A stretch of 64,000 nt of DNA from Ancylostoma caninum (lineage: Eukaryota > Nematoda > Chromadorea > Rhabditida > Ancylostomatidae): the NCBI GenBank assembly GCA_037903475.1, contig JBAJFG010000495.1, positions 496,001 through 560,000 of the forward strand, written 5' to 3'. The position numbers were made by a program, and so were the translations under genes. Numbering within the stretch: the stretch's first letter is position 1; each line of letters starts with the position of its first letter. Positions 1 through 11,369 of the stretch are shown here, one piece after another. The notes beneath the pieces were generated by a model that ran no database searches, was not told the origin of the DNA, and saw nothing but the letters and a program-made list of their open reading frames with translations.

Positions 1-180
1 ATCCTTTGACTGGCAGGGAGTATTGCTTATTCTATGAGCAGGTTCCTGACGGGGTGTGCCTATTGTGGGACTGTGCAACGAATAAATAGCAGAACGCTGT
101 TTTATATCAGGTTGTTGCGAAATTAATTGCCAAAATAGACAGCCCAGTTCAAAATGCTGTAACTCTGTTCAAACTCAATT

Positions 181-481
181 TTATTCATCAAAATAAAATC
201 CTTCAGATTCTACATATCTCTGCCAATGATCGGGTAATTCATTTATACCTTTACAATAGAAATTGAGATCACAAGATTTTAAGATTTCTTGGAAGGAAAT
301 TTCAACATGCTCCAAATCCGGGAACTGCTGCTGAGGCAGGTTTGCTTCGAGAGCCCGGAAAAAGTGATAGTCGGTAGAGGAGAGGTCTGGAGAGTAAGGT
401 GGGTGAGGGAGAACCTCGATGCCTAACTGCGTCAGTTTTTGCCGGGTGAGTTTCGAAGTGTGAGGCGTAGCGGACCGGTGT
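181..481 (-). pseudogene. mariner-family transposase, C-terminal fragment
   Basis: Reading the minus strand from about 481 down to a TAA at 181-183 gives some 94 codons that look like the end of a mariner transposase. They include PHTSKLTRQKLTQLGIEVLP, then HPPYSPDLSSTDYHFF, which holds the last catalytic Asp of the DDD triad, and end near LPDHWQRYVESEGFYFDE. This is the usual mariner C terminus. Upstream the frame is lost around 480 and the first two catalytic Asp regions are absent, so only a 3' fragment remains. Family assignment is from motif recognition; the copy is certainly inactive. Confidence 0.75.
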
Positions 482-631
482 CATACCACAAAATATACCT
501 TTGATGTAAAATTACTGAAAATTATCAACATCAATAATAATTGTCTTAAATATATGTTATATTCTGGGAAAAATGACTGGTAAAAATAAATAGAAAGAAG
601 ATAGAAGAATAGTACAAAATTTTCAAACATT

Positions 632-662
632 GGGTTGTCCGGAAAGTAATAGGGATTTTAAG
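632..662 (+). repeat. possible mariner terminal repeat
   Basis: The string GGTTGTCCGGAAAGTAATAG near 632 resembles the terminal repeat of mariner-like elements and lies between two transposase fragments. A loosely similar GGTTGTTGCGAAATTAATTG lies near 112. No matched opposite end or TA duplication was found, so this is a weak call. Confidence 0.35.
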
Positions 663-810
663 CGTTGCAAAAAAAAAATTAATTTTCTCATAATGAAAGA
701 GCATTATTCAATTACTTATTTTCTACATATTTTGTTTGACTACCTTTTGCCATCTTTCTGGTGTCGTATCATTCCTCTCTCTCTCTCTTTCCCAGAACTT
801 CCAGTTTTTA

Positions 811-1041
811 GGGCAATTTATACTGGATGCGTGCGACTGACGCGCATGCGTCGATATGATGAAGAATAGGGCCCAGTTGCATCGCAGTCGCAGCCCGGAC
901 GCACGCGTTTACGGCGTCGCGGCGGCGTTCTTTTGATTGAGGATGTACATGTCATGATGACCAGCCTTCATGGAAAATCCCTTGCAAATGGATGCGTGCG
1001 ACTGATGCGCGACTCACGCACGCACCTAGTATAAATTACCC
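811..1041. mobile_element. 231-bp hairpin MITE with TIRs
   Basis: The left end GGGCAATTTATACTGG is mirrored by the reverse complement of the right end, GGGTAATTTATACTAGG, and pairing continues into a GC-rich TGCGTGCG block. The motif GGATGCGTGCGACTGA occurs at both ends. The interior is GC-rich and has no coding capacity. I read it as a non-autonomous foldback-type element; the superfamily is unknown. Confidence 0.65.
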
Positions 1042-1099
1042 TTTTCTCAGTGAAAAAGCTGGGCTATAAAAGATTTGATATCCTCATCTTTGATAAAGG

Positions 1100-1275
1100 C
1101 CTCCCCAGTCTAGTAGATCGGCAACGAAGAGATATGTGGTGGTCAGATGGCGCAAAATCAGGACTATATAGTGAATGCAACATCAATTCTCAACAAAGCT
1201 GAATAATTTCTGCCGAGACGCAAAAGATGTATGCGGTGTAGCATTGTCGTGATGGAACACTACTATTTTGGGACT
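1100..1275 (-). pseudogene. mariner-family transposase fragment
   Basis: The minus strand encodes VFHHDNATPHTSFASRQKL, the second catalytic Asp region of mariner transposases (HDNA.PHT). After a frameshift and a stop follows SLYSPDFAPSDHH, the third catalytic Asp region. It is broken and partial. A related fragment lies in the opposite orientation at 1423-1548. Confidence 0.7.
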
Positions 1276-1422
1276 ACAAAGGTGTGATATATTTTGAGGT
1301 GGTTTCAAAGAACCAGAATGTCAATTCGGACGTCTTTTTCGACAACTAATAGAATTATCTAAAGCAGCTCAAAAAACCGACCAGAATAAGCACGTCACAA
1401 AGAGTAGTGTATCACCAAGACG

Positions 1423-1548
1423 ACGGGCTACTCGGCAAAAGTCATTGGAGCTTGGTTGGGATTGGTGTTGTATCCACCACATAGCTCTCATCTTGCGCCA
1501 TCTGACTACCACTTTTTTCCATCGTTGAGAACTGCTTGAATGGGGAAA
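1423..1548 (+). pseudogene. mariner-family transposase fragment, inverted relative to neighbour
   Basis: The plus strand reads TRQKSLELGWD and, one frame away, VLYPPHSSHLAPSDYHFFPS, then a stop. This matches the segment around the third catalytic Asp of mariner transposases, with a frameshift. With 1100-1275 it forms an inverted pair of the same gene region, so two copies have been rearranged here. Confidence 0.65.
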
Positions 1549-2615
1549 CTTCACTGAATATGAAGAAAAGATCAGAAGTCCTACGAGAGGGGAATTATGA
1601 GACGACCGGAAAAATGACAAAGGTTAATCGAACAAAATAAAAATGGAGGTTGACAATAAAATATAATAAAGTCTTTGGCCAAATAAAACAAAATATAAGA
1701 CTGGGATTAGGTAGGCTAGCAATCTAAAAATTTGCATGGGTTGTGTAGAATTCATGCGCTTTAGGAATCCGCTCTTGTGCTTTGGATGTCTCTTTTGGCT
1801 GCTCGTAAGAGTCGAGAAAATCTGCAACGCACGAGGGCCACAAATTGGTCGAGCTTTTATGATCCGTTTTTTTTCTTTCTTTCTATACCAATGAAGCTGG
1901 TACCTCAGCAAATTGCTCGAATTCGGCGTTCTGAGAACCGACCTCAAAGATCGAGAGGTCCTCTAGCGAGCGCGCTAATTATCAAACAAATATGACGGGT
2001 TTAGTGAACTCAGAAACGGAAGGGTCTTAACCACCCTTTGGCTACTTTTTCTTTTCATACACGGAGAAAAACTTTGTTCAGATCTCCAGCTTATTTTTAC
2101 CAGATGTGCTCAGGCCTAGCAAATAACGTACCCATCACGATTTCGCTTTGCACACTTCTGTCCTTTGTTTTGTGAACTTCATCGGCTAAAAGTGTGGGTG
2201 GCAATACATCTACTTTTTCCGGTCAAAAAATTAGTCCAGGCAAGGATCTCCCCAGGGTAGAAGACTTCTGCTCTATCTCGAGTACTGAGCAGAAAATTTT
2301 GATATGTAGAACCAATTAAAAGAAGTCCTCGGAAAAGATGTAGCCGAGACGTTACCTGCGGCTGTTTCCATCTCTACCTTGTTTCATGTTTGCAGATCAT
2401 ACAAGATTCAAATAAAGCTATGAACTGTGAAATTTCGCAAGTGTGTTCGAGACATTTCTGTAGTCAACACAAATACAAAGCCATGGGTTCCCGGCAAGGT
2501 ACGAGAGATAAATGCACATTGCTGTCACCCTGTACTTCATTGATTAGTCATGAGAAAATAAAAAATTCTCTGCGATGCTCAAAAATCCGAGTTGCTTCCC
2601 GAACAACCTAATATT
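1549..2615. other. no gene recognised; downstream flank of the 2.6-30.6 kb gene
   Basis: This stretch is AT-rich with a few short open frames of no coding character. It contains no clear repeat or RNA gene. It would include the 3' untranslated region of the minus-strand gene ending at 2616 if the model is right; no convincing AATAAA was seen just past that stop. Confidence 0.5.
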
Positions 2616-2676
2616 TCATCGAAAAGCTTTATCGAAAAACTCGGTGTGTGCCTCCTCCCCTCTGCGCCCGCCTCTG
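2616..2676 (-). CDS. candidate last exon of the 2.6-30.6 kb gene
   Basis: A TATTTCAG acceptor precedes one base that completes the codon left open by the exon at 2845-2975. Then follow 19 codons, reading RGGRRGEEAHTEFFDKAFR, and a TGA at 2616-2618. The acceptor is followed by a second CAG, so a three-base shift is possible without changing frame. The exon is short and could be a coincidence of frame; the phase fit is its main support. Confidence 0.4.
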
Positions 2677-2844
2677 CTGAAATACTGCTGTTTTTATCAG
2701 GAATTAATTGACTCTATTCCTCACAAATGTGACGTAATTAGCAGCAAATGAAATATCCCTTTAATCATCTCTGGAGGGAGGCCTAATTAGTATTTAATTT
2801 TCTTGCATACAAACCCCATGTCTTCTCCCCAATTTGGTTCTCAC

Positions 2845-2975
2845 CTGACTTGTTTTATCTGCGCGTCTCCAACGCGTATTGGTATCGAAACCACGTTTTT
2901 GAGCACTCGTCCTTGAGCGTCAACGAAGTTCGTCTGCAGTACCGGATTCACTCCGTAATTTGCCGATGAGGGTAG
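2845..2975 (-). CDS. coding exon of the 2.6-30.6 kb gene
   Basis: A CTTTCAG acceptor and a consensus CAG/GTGAGAA donor bracket 43 codons plus two bases. They begin LPSSANYGVNPVLQTNFVDA and continue QGRVLKNVVSIPIRVGD. Both splice sites are strong and the frame has no stops, so this is one of the best supported exons in the window. It is separated by only 39 bp from the exon at 3015-3113. No domain is recognised. Confidence 0.65.
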
Positions 2976-3014
2976 CTGAAAGTTTCCAGTTTTCAGGATC
3001 ATTCAGGATCGTAC

Positions 3015-3113
3015 TTCATTTTTCAAAATTACAGTTTTCGGAGGTGGCCTCGCAGGTGGCTCAGCTGTAATGGGCGCTTCCGTGACTGCACCGAAAAATG
3101 ATCTGGATAGCGG
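3015..3113 (-). CDS. coding exon of the 2.6-30.6 kb gene
   Basis: A GATTTCAG acceptor and a GAA/GTACGA donor enclose exactly 33 codons in phase 0. They read PLSRSFFGAVTEAPITAEPP and then a proline-rich ARPPPKTVILKNE. The following intron is 39 bp and carries an in-frame TGA, which argues for its removal. The Pro-rich composition suggests a flexible linker. Confidence 0.55.
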
Positions 3114-3187
3114 CTGAAATCAGGACTAATCCGTTATCTGTGAAAAGAAATTAAAGGAAGATTGTAAGATTGTAAAAAGATTTTTAC

Positions 3188-3265
3188 CTTTTTGTATTTT
3201 CTGTTCTTCGTGAGAATGAGAGTTTGAGATCCAATCGGCACAAGATCCTTTTTGCCGGCTTCGTC
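3188..3265 (-). CDS. coding exon of the 2.6-30.6 kb gene
   Basis: A GGTTTTTAG acceptor and an AAAAAG/GTAAAAA donor bracket 26 codons in phase 0: DEAGKKDLVPIGSQTLILTK and then NRKYKK. Phase agrees with both neighbouring exons. An alternative open frame crosses this exon and the upstream one without splicing, but it cannot be joined in frame to the exon at 3015-3113. Confidence 0.55.
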
Positions 3266-3330
3266 CTAAAAACCACCATTCCAGAAATGCGGTTCTTAGA
3301 ATTGTTTTTGGATAGGAAGCTGGGACGTAC

Positions 3331-3411
3331 AACTGCATTTAAGGCTGCCATCATTCTAGAACGCAGTCGTAAATTGGGTGGTTCTCTGGACACTTCTGCA
3401 GGAGCAATGCT
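3331..3411 (-). CDS. coding exon of the 2.6-30.6 kb gene
   Basis: A TTTCTACAG acceptor and a GTT/GTACGT donor enclose 27 codons: SIAPAEVSREPPNLRLRSRM then MAALNAV. The next intron is 65 bp. Read through, the same frame stays open to 3188, so intron retention cannot be excluded by stops alone; phase with the downstream exons favours splicing. Confidence 0.5.
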
Positions 3412-3817
3412 CTGTAGAAATAACTCCTTTCATGTAGGCAACGTGTCAACTCGTAAAAATCTTTTCACATAAAAAGAAAACATAATGTTAGGTGAAGGAC
3501 TATGAAAATTTTTTTCTCACTGCTCTCTAGTATTTCAACACTTCAAAAGAGTGAATATATTCCTTGTGAAACAAGTAAGTTAAACCAATATTGCATGCTA
3601 TTGAATTTCTGAGTTCCTTGAATTTTTTCTGGACAAAAAACCATTGTCTGCCTTAGTTTCTCGTATCGGATAACGCATTCAAAATCGTTTCAATATGAAG
3701 CACCAAAATGCAACATCTAACATTTCTTATGGTTGATGATATAACGGAAAAGGAATACAAGCTAGTAAATGAACAAATATAACAAACCAAAGGAGTTTTC
3801 GGTTGCTCTTCACCTAC

Positions 3818-3873
3818 CGCCTTTGCGGGCTTGAGGTTTAATCCTGCCGGAGGAGGCATTGACAACACACATC
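3818..3873 (-). CDS. candidate small exon of the 2.6-30.6 kb gene
   Basis: A TTCTCGCAG acceptor and a GCG/GTAGGTG donor enclose two bases and 18 codons, reading CVLSMPPPAGLNLKPAKA. It links in phase to 4484-4696 and 3331-3411. The same frame is open upstream and would encode a hydrophobic stretch (VVQMLRFCSAVLILAGCVLS) from an ATG at 3955. The piece might therefore instead be the first exon of a small secreted protein. Confidence 0.4.
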
Positions 3874-4483
3874 CTGCGAGAATAAGTACAGCCGAACAAA
3901 ATCGAAGCATCTGAACAACTGGATGTTCCATGAGAATCACTACAAGTTTTTCCATTCCATCTCATAACTGTATGAAGGATTTTTATTACAGATACAAGAA
4001 TGAGGAAGTATGGATCTTTCTGGCTGCAGTTAATCAAAGATCAGTTACTCATTATCAAGTACACAAGGAAACTTATCAGAAGAAGGTAAAAGTCAGTTTA
4101 GAAAGCCTTGGATAGCTGCTGTTCGAGATTGACAAGGGTTTGACCTGGATTTTTCCGCGTAGATCCGTCAAGATCTCTGAAACTGGAAGAGCGACAGACA
4201 CGGCTTGTAACGGGGTGAAATAGCATATCTGCACCCGCCGAGTTCACCGGCGTTCGAATGTGGAACACCAAAGACGCGGTGCATCAAGATCTTAATAGAT
4301 CGAAGATCAGAAAGAAACTACAATTTCAACCATCACAGGTCATCGAGTACATAGCGTGGAGGCTGAAGGGGGGGGGGGGGTGAAAAGGGTGAGAAATTCA
4401 GAAAATACAGCTATAATGCATAAGCATTCTAAAAGAAAAAGCGATGATGAGGTGAAACCTGCCTGTCCTAGATGTATCTCCAC

Positions 4484-4696
4484 CGACAATCAACGCCAAA
4501 GCAGCCACGTTGCCATCATATCTCTCAACTGTTGGTACGTCTTCGCTCTTCGTTCGGGATGCAGCCTTTTTCCCGTACATCCCAAATCCATTGAATACTA
4601 TTTCCACCTCAGCATTACGCTCTGAGTTTTCTATTTCAGTGTCATTATCATCATTTACATCACTATGAACAATTGGTAGTAGTGGAGGCAGATTCG
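4484..4696 (-). CDS. coding exon of the 2.6-30.6 kb gene
   Basis: A near-ideal TTTCTTTCAG acceptor at 4697 opens 70 codons that begin NLPPLLPIVHSDVNDDNDTE, run through an acidic stretch and end NVAALALIV. The chosen donor is GTCG/GTGGAG. The frame stays open further, and a GCAG/GTTTCA donor about 30 bases on is an alternative with a different phase. The acidic N-terminal half and basic KKAASRTK patch have no recognised homology. Confidence 0.6.
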
Positions 4697-5134
4697 CTGA
4701 AAGAAATGATTATTCCATCTATAGAAGACGAAAGTGGAGCAACAAATAATATACGAACAGTTTATTGCTACAAACTCATAAGAATGCTGCGAAATCATTG
4801 AAGTGATGGGGTTTTATATTATCAGCTCACTTATCTCGCAGGGATGAAGCTACTTCGAGCATTTGGAGCTAGGTAGTAACAGAAGATACTGCATGCCTGC
4901 GTGTTAAAGGCAGCCCTCACGGAAATTTTTGGATTGAAGATTTCTCGCTATATAGGGGTTTTTAGGGACGATGAACTCACTGACAACGATGAAGTAGCGC
5001 GAAACATGCGAAAAACACAGAAAATGATGGCGGTATCCTATGCGTGTCCACAGCGCGGACGAGTGTTCCGTGATGGGTCCCACGGAACCCTGCAAATGGT
5101 ACGAATTCCATAAACAAGCCCCCGCTGAACCACA

Positions 5135-5480
5135 TGCGCACACAGAAGAAGTTAAAGTGGTAGAAATCACAGAATCCACAACAGGGGATCTGGGTTACAG
5201 TAATCCGCGCCCTTTAAATTGGAGTCGGAGCGCGGTATCGCTGCCGCCTGAAGGACTTTGCGTTTTTAAGCCGTAGAATCGTGGAATTTGCTAGTGATTA
5301 TGTTACATTTGGTGAAGTAATGCTTGTTAATGCTGAAGAAAGTAGGATTTCGAATAGATTTGTGTATTTCGAGGATACAGAACATGACCGTTTGTTCGTT
5401 TCCGATTCTAGCTGAATAACAGTTGAGTACTTCTGTTTATTCTTTACTTTTTCCAGCTAATCTTGCTAGTTCAGTATGTC
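5135..5480 (+). repeat. left inverted arm, pairs with 7244-7482
   Basis: About 109 bp starting AGAAGAAGTTAAAGTGGTAG match the reverse complement of the right arm with only about two differences. After a left-arm-only insertion of about 95 bp (5253-5347), similarity resumes at TTTGTGTATTTC and runs to about 5480. High identity suggests recent duplication or gene conversion between arms. Confidence 0.7.
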
Positions 5481-5720
5481 ATCTACAGAGAACTCCAAGC
5501 GGACGCAGTCAGGAGTCAGGACCGCGGCGCGGCTCTCTTGGGCAGAGTCACGGGAGCTCAGCATAGTGTGCGCCTGCGTCTCTGCCCATGAGAGCCGCGC
5601 TGCGATCTCGACTCTTGTCTACGTACGTTTGGAGTTTCCTATACTACTTTTTTGCCTATCCTTGCAAGCTCGATATGACCTCTACTACTTTCTTCACCTA
5701 TCCTTGCAAGTTCACTATAC
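5453..5720. repeat. decayed repeats of a CTATCCTTGCAAG unit
   Basis: A unit like CTTTTTTGCCTATCCTTGCA then AGCTCGATATGAC recurs at about 5453-5480, 5645-5680 and 5685-5720, and once inverted at 7244-7275. The copies differ at several positions. They flank a GC-rich palindrome. Confidence 0.55.
5524..5605. repeat. GC-rich imperfect palindrome
   Basis: GCGCGGCTCTCTTGGGCAGAG on the left is mirrored by CTCTGCCCATGAGAGCCGCGC on the right with about 30 bases between. It can form a stem of about 20 bp and is much more GC-rich than its surroundings. Confidence 0.6.
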
Positions 5721-6861
5721 TATTCACCGTTCTTTTCCCCCGACGTTCCTAGCAGCTGCCTCTTCTAATCTGAGTGAATAATAAATTGCGTAATGACTCT
5801 TATAGTGCAAGTCAGCCATGTGGTTTTTTCTCCCTTTTGGTTTAGACAGAGGAACTTGACGAAATTCGACGATGACGACTTCTGTCAAGTGCTGTTTAGT
5901 TTTCAATGGCGATTTCCAAACTTCACCAGGTTTGGAGTATGATGTACGCATTGAATGGATATTGCAAAGGTTTTTACTTTTTTGACTACATATTGATGTG
6001 TTATAGGGCAACATGATTCATTTTTTTAAATTGCGGTGCGAGTTCTTTTCAAAATGAAATATAATTAAAATATTTTTTGGAGGGTTCGACGGTTCCGAAG
6101 TGATTTTCTAACAGGCCGTACCATTTGTTTTGTGGTCGTTATGCGCTGCTACGTTTAATTTTCGAAAACAGTTACTGCGTGTTTACCCTGCAATGCAGTG
6201 AATGTTAACAGATACACGTTTCGCAGTAATGTTCTATATACATATGTTGCCTGACGTCTACGTTACATTTTGGGCACTCAGAGTTGGATGATGACATTCC
6301 CACTATGTGGATGACTTGTTTTTATTGGATGAGCAGCTGTTTAGGTGCACACTGATGGTGATATTTCCGCTACTTTGGAACAAATTCTTCGAGGTGATCA
6401 ACAACCATTGTTGTAGACTATTTTGGAAGACATACTGTTATTTGCCCGTGTGAGACTGAGAATTGAAGTCGATTCTATGGAATATGACAGTGAGTGTTGA
6501 AGTCTATCTTCTACCTATCAAGTTGAACATGGGCTGCATTCTGTTTGCTTCTGTACAAGGTATACACACTGTTCAGGTGGTTCGCTCCTGATGAAACAAT
6601 GGCTAAAGTTGGCTTATCATGAAGGCCTAATGTCAACCTCATCGATGAATTCACAACGAGAACCAAAACAGCAGAACAGAACAAAGATTACTGAAAGGAG
6701 CCACATTTAGAAGATTCAATTCTCAATCTGTTATACATATCTCAATGTTTATTGGCATGCACGGGTTTATTACGATCTTATTTATGAGAGCGAGTAAAAT
6801 ATTCTTCTATCTCACATGTTTTTACTTGTCATTTTGATCGCATCACGCCTGCTTAAGCTTG

Positions 6862-7238
6862 AAGGCAGGACCCACGGAAATTTTTTTAGCAGTGGTGCCA
6901 ACATTTCTACGAAAGTTAAACCGTCGTAATTATCAGCGTTCGTAAGAGTTGAGAGGCTGACCGTATTTCAACATCTCAACAGGGATGAGTTCTTGCATGA
7001 AATGAATGAGTGTTTTGTTTACAATCTCTCATTTTTCTTTTCATAACACCTGTTTTCATTCTCATCTCACTCCGGTTCAAACCCGGTCATCTTTTGCAAA
7101 CGGGCTAACGGTGGCAATGAAAAGCCAATTTTTCGTAGGATTTGTCAAAATTGATCACTGCGTACGTCTTCACCATAGTGGTGAACCTAGAAATACACTT
7201 AAATCTCTGACAGCAAAATTTCCGTGGGTGCTGCCTTT
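6862..7238. mobile_element. 377-bp AAAGGCAGC-terminus MITE nested in a larger relative
   Basis: The left end reads AAGGCAGGACCCACGGAAAT. The right end, reverse complemented, reads AAAGGCAGCACCCACGGAAA. It is close in size to the separate copy at 13076-13464 but shares little beyond the ends. There is no coding content. Confidence 0.6.
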
Positions 7239-7243
7239 AAGTA

Positions 7244-7482
7244 TGCTGAGCTTGCAAGGATAGGTGTGAAAACTGAAGAATAAGCAGAACTAGTTATTCA
7301 GCTAGAATCAGAAACGAACAAATGGTCATGCTCTGTATCCTTGAAATACACAAATATATTCGAAATTCAGGCGGCAACGATACCTCGCTCCGACTCCAAT
7401 TTAAAGGGCGCGGATTACTGTAACCCAGATCCCCTGTTGTGGATTCTGTGATTTCTACCACTTTAACTTCTTCTATGCGCAC
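7244..7482 (-). repeat. right inverted arm, pairs with 5135-5480
   Basis: Reverse complement of the left arm. It lacks the roughly 95-bp insertion of that arm and abuts the right end of the nested 377-bp element. Confidence 0.7.
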
Positions 7483-7669
7483 ACCCTGTCAACGGCGTTA
7501 GTTGGCGCAACGTAACCCTAATGTTCAGAGCGGCAGATGTGTCCACGGCAGTATCTTCGCAGGAAGGCGGGCATCCACGGTGTTCAACTTACTGTTGCGA
7601 TTTTCCAGCGGCCGGCTACCTAGTACGCGACTCATTTCAGAAGTGAAAATTTCCGTGAGTGCTGCCTTT

Positions 7670-10600
7670 GTTCCTCTTTTTTTCCGCCGTGCTTGTTTCC
7701 GTAATAACCCCGGTCATCAATTCTGCTTGTCCACTGCATACTCAGTGTTTACCGCGTCTATTCTACGTTCTTTCCTCTGCGGAAAAAATCTACACGCAGC
7801 TGAAGTGCACCAAGAAGTTACAGAGCGCGAACTACATACATCAAGCAAAGATGAAACGCGAACATATGAGTTTTATACAGAAAATGAAATGAAAGAGAGA
7901 AGGATAAAAGAGACGAGAGCGATAAAGATTAAATTATGAAGACAATATGCCCAATGTGATAAAAAAAACCAGAAGAAGCAGGTTTAAACACATCGTACAA
8001 AGGTGGACCTCAAAATAAGACAACACGCAAAGATACGAAGAGGAAGAAAAAGGGGAATCCATGTATTCCATCATCCAGCAATCGCTACCGATTCCCTGTT
8101 TGCAGCCAAGAAGTGCATTAATATGAGTCAGGCTGATCAATCATGATTCCGCTTTTCGGGTGAAATAAAATTTATTTTGAAACGACAGTATAGGACAACC
8201 CAAAACGTGTCCACCATTACTATGCGAACTCTTCGCAATCTTCTAGGACGTGGATAACAGAATTTGCCGAGCCGTGGGTGGAAGTACTGAATCTTCCTGA
8301 TTCAGCCTTAAACATAGTCAGTCAGACGTGTTCCTCTCTATATTCCTAAACTTTCTCCAGGGTCATTTTCACATCCGCAGATAATGCTCCGACATCGACG
8401 GTGCATTCTCTGGTTAATATGGCAAGGTTTTACGCACAGAGAACTGCTGTAACCTTTTGGTCAAAAGTCAAAGTCCTGCAGGTTCAGCAATCCTTCCATT
8501 TCCCACAACAGACATGAAGTATCACCTCCAATTCGTGAATACCGTCGTTGAGAATAGGAATGCGCTTCTCCCCTGCTGAACAGTTGCAGTTTTTCGTCAA
8601 ATTTTCCGGAAAACACCTTTCTCTCGTGCGACACTGAAGCTCCCACAAAAGGTGCGATTCTGTGCCTGGCGGCCATGGATTTGGCTACTGGGGACTCATG
8701 CACCCGGCGTGAAATTAACGAAAAGTTACCAATGCAGAACAATTATGGTCATCGCGTTTGGGCATCTTATGGATGGATTACGTATTTAATATTTAGACGC
8801 GGAAGCTGGTTTGCTCAAAAATCAAGAACGCTTCAAGTGCTTAAGCGAAGGAGTTCAACAATAGGTTCATTTAGGGGAAAAAGGAGGAGCGCATCCGTAA
8901 TTGGTCAGTCTGAAACTGTGCTGTGACGGTGTCGTGTGATGAAGCCATGGACAAATAATTAAACATTTTCATGCTTCAGGTCAAAATTAATTGATCTGTT
9001 TATTTATTGGTATTTGGAAATTCCACTCTGAAGAGAAAAATCACGAAAAAAAAAAACAGAAAAAAAAGAACACAACGTGAAAGAAACTACTCAAAGATGT
9101 GACAAGCAACCAGATGTGGAAAAATCATGACAAAACACACAAAACACAAAAACTCAGAAACGAAGAACGAATCTTATTTTTTTTAGAAACTTGTCCATAT
9201 GTCTTTCATACTGAGCAAGGGGAAATACTTTTTTTCTAAAATTCCATGAAAAAGACAGACATTTGTGTGGGGAAGGATGACCGTAAGGAGCTGTCCGGTG
9301 CAGAGAGGAATCACAGAAGTTAGAAACTTGAAAACAACTAACAACTATGAGTGAATCTGTTCTTCACTAGATTTGAGTGCTTCTATCTGGTGAGGGTGCA
9401 ACTGATGAGAACCCGGAATGTGAGAGTTATTTGCACTAGATCTGATGCTATAAACAGTAGTATTTTTTGCAGATCGTATCTTCCATCACAATTACGAACT
9501 TTCTCAATTCACAGTTCCGCTAGACGGCTTCTTTTTGCTGAACTTAGAAACATGCAAACGAATGAGAATGGATATCAGCTCACTTCCTCCACGGAACCTA
9601 AATACTGGTTAAATCCAAGGAGAACCAAATAGTATGTAGGTGTACCTAGCCTCTGCACTAGCCTATGGACGTATTCGTGATCTCTGACTTCCTAAACTAA
9701 TTCTTGATGCGGAGTGATCCCCTGCATTCGTTAGACACGTAAAGTTGCGAAGGTGACTCATGGATTTGTCTCAAATGTAGGCTTTCCGCGAAGTTGAAGA
9801 AAACCTCTTAACTTTTTCTTCCATTTTGATTTTCTTACTAATCATTACCATCATGTCTCACTCTTCAACATTCTGTTTAGATTTAATAGGGATTTTTGTA
9901 ATGTTCATCATTCATAACCAAACATAAATGATGTCACCGCACACAGAAAATGTCGAAAGGAATTCACGGACATCCAATGTATGTACGCATCTGGTGTACT
10001 CATTGCACTATGTATGTACGTATTAATTTTTCCGTTACTTCTCTCGTGCTATGTTTGACGCTACGAATTTAAAATCACACGATTTTCTTAACAATGCCAT
10101 TACTAATTTCATAATTCTATCCAGAAATCATGAACATTGTAAAAGTGTGATCTTTCTTATAAGACAATTTAAGTTTTCGGAGCTGTAATCAGTCCAGTTT
10201 GGCGGATATGAACTTATTTTTTACTGGATCAACAATTTGGTATTGTCTTCATGGTATGGTAATGTTGCTCAAGTCCAGGCATGTTGGTGTGCTGTTGCGA
10301 ATGGAATTCATCTGAAGTGAGGCACCCACTCCCCTTTAACGAGACTGTGAGTGTATTAGTGAATCGAATGCCTGGCTTGATATCATAGCTACTAGAAAGT
10401 ATTTCTCTACCTGATTCCGAAGTGAATCCTCAAAATGTTTTATGGTCCATCTCGCCTTATAAGACGCTGTAACGAAGCTCTTATTAATCGGAAAAAATGG
10501 AAACCATTGGAATCGAGAAATCCCTCTTATCATTTTTAGATAAGCAAACGAGTCTCTGCATTCGGCTGCTGGCGATTAACCTCCTCGTGACCGTTCACTA

Positions 10601-11369
10601 GCGCAGACATTCACCTTGAAATCATTTTCTCCATTCTCGCAATGTTTAGCATGCCAAGAGCTTACTAATGTGCTCATGACGACTATAGCTAACGACAAAT
10701 GAATACAGCAAGATGAATGAGATAATCTCGTTTGACATTATCCAACACTTTCAAACTTTATGTTCCAAGAACTTTTGTTAAAGTTTTTAGGTGGGATTCA
10801 TGAACGTTTCCGTGGTTCTATGTAACATCTAATCTAGCGACCTTCTGAAGAGAAAGACGCTTTACTGGTGTCATCACTGGGATTTGTCTTCTTGAGACAG
10901 GCTCTTCGTATAAAGTGTCCTGAGTTTTGCTAAGAATGTTGGTTTACTCTAAAAGGGAGAAAAGTGTGCAATTCTCCTAAAAATCTTCAGGGATTCCGCT
11001 ACTGGTCTTCGAATTGAACTCAAACTTTTTGCGAAAGAAAAAAAAAACCAAATATGTGCTCAAAAATTTACCCTGAAGGGAGCTTAAACCTAACAAAGAC
11101 GGATTGTCGTCTACTCCGATTGATCCATAGAAGACGACAAGTACGTGCATATCACCTATTGAAATGTATATTGAAGCGAAACCTATGTACAGTGCACATC
11201 GGTGGCGGTGGGCCTCGAGAAGTACGCCGCGCAACCACGGCGCGCATCGTAAGCGATGTTTTCTGCTGATGTTATGCTATATCTAGCAGCTTTTCTAACA
11301 GATTTTAAAGATTTTTGACCGAGTCGGGAAAGAAGCGACTAGAAATAGCATTCCGACAGCAGACGATAC
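7670..11369. other. intronic stretch, little recognisable
   Basis: AT-rich sequence inside the inferred long intron. At 8461-8742 the minus strand has a 93-codon frame with FDEKLQLFSR and GGDTSCLLWE, faintly like the middle of a Tc1-type transposase, but not enough to call. The remainder shows no clear exon, repeat or RNA gene. Confidence 0.4.

Larger units (their letters stand above)
4906..7669. mobile_element. nested AAAGGCAGC-terminus TIR element, about 2.8 kb
   Basis: The left end at 4906 reads AAAGGCAGCCCTCACGGAAA. The right end at 7669, reverse complemented, reads AAAGGCAGCACTCACGGAAA. Inside are two long inverted arms (5135-5480 and 7244-7482), a GC-rich palindrome (5524-5605) and a second, smaller element with the same termini (6862-7238). 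No transposase was recognised, so it is a non-autonomous composite. It lies in an intron of the minus-strand gene. Superfamily unknown. Confidence 0.55.

Noticed and set aside
7294..7482. Conserved EEVKVVEITESTTGDLGYSN peptide in two places
   Set aside because: The identity is explained by the inverted DNA arms at 5135-5480 and 7244-7482; there is no sign of selection on the protein.
8461..8742. Possible Tc1-type transposase fragment
   Set aside because: FDEKLQLFSR and GGDTSCLLWE are suggestive, but the spacing and the catalytic region could not be confirmed and no TIRs were found.
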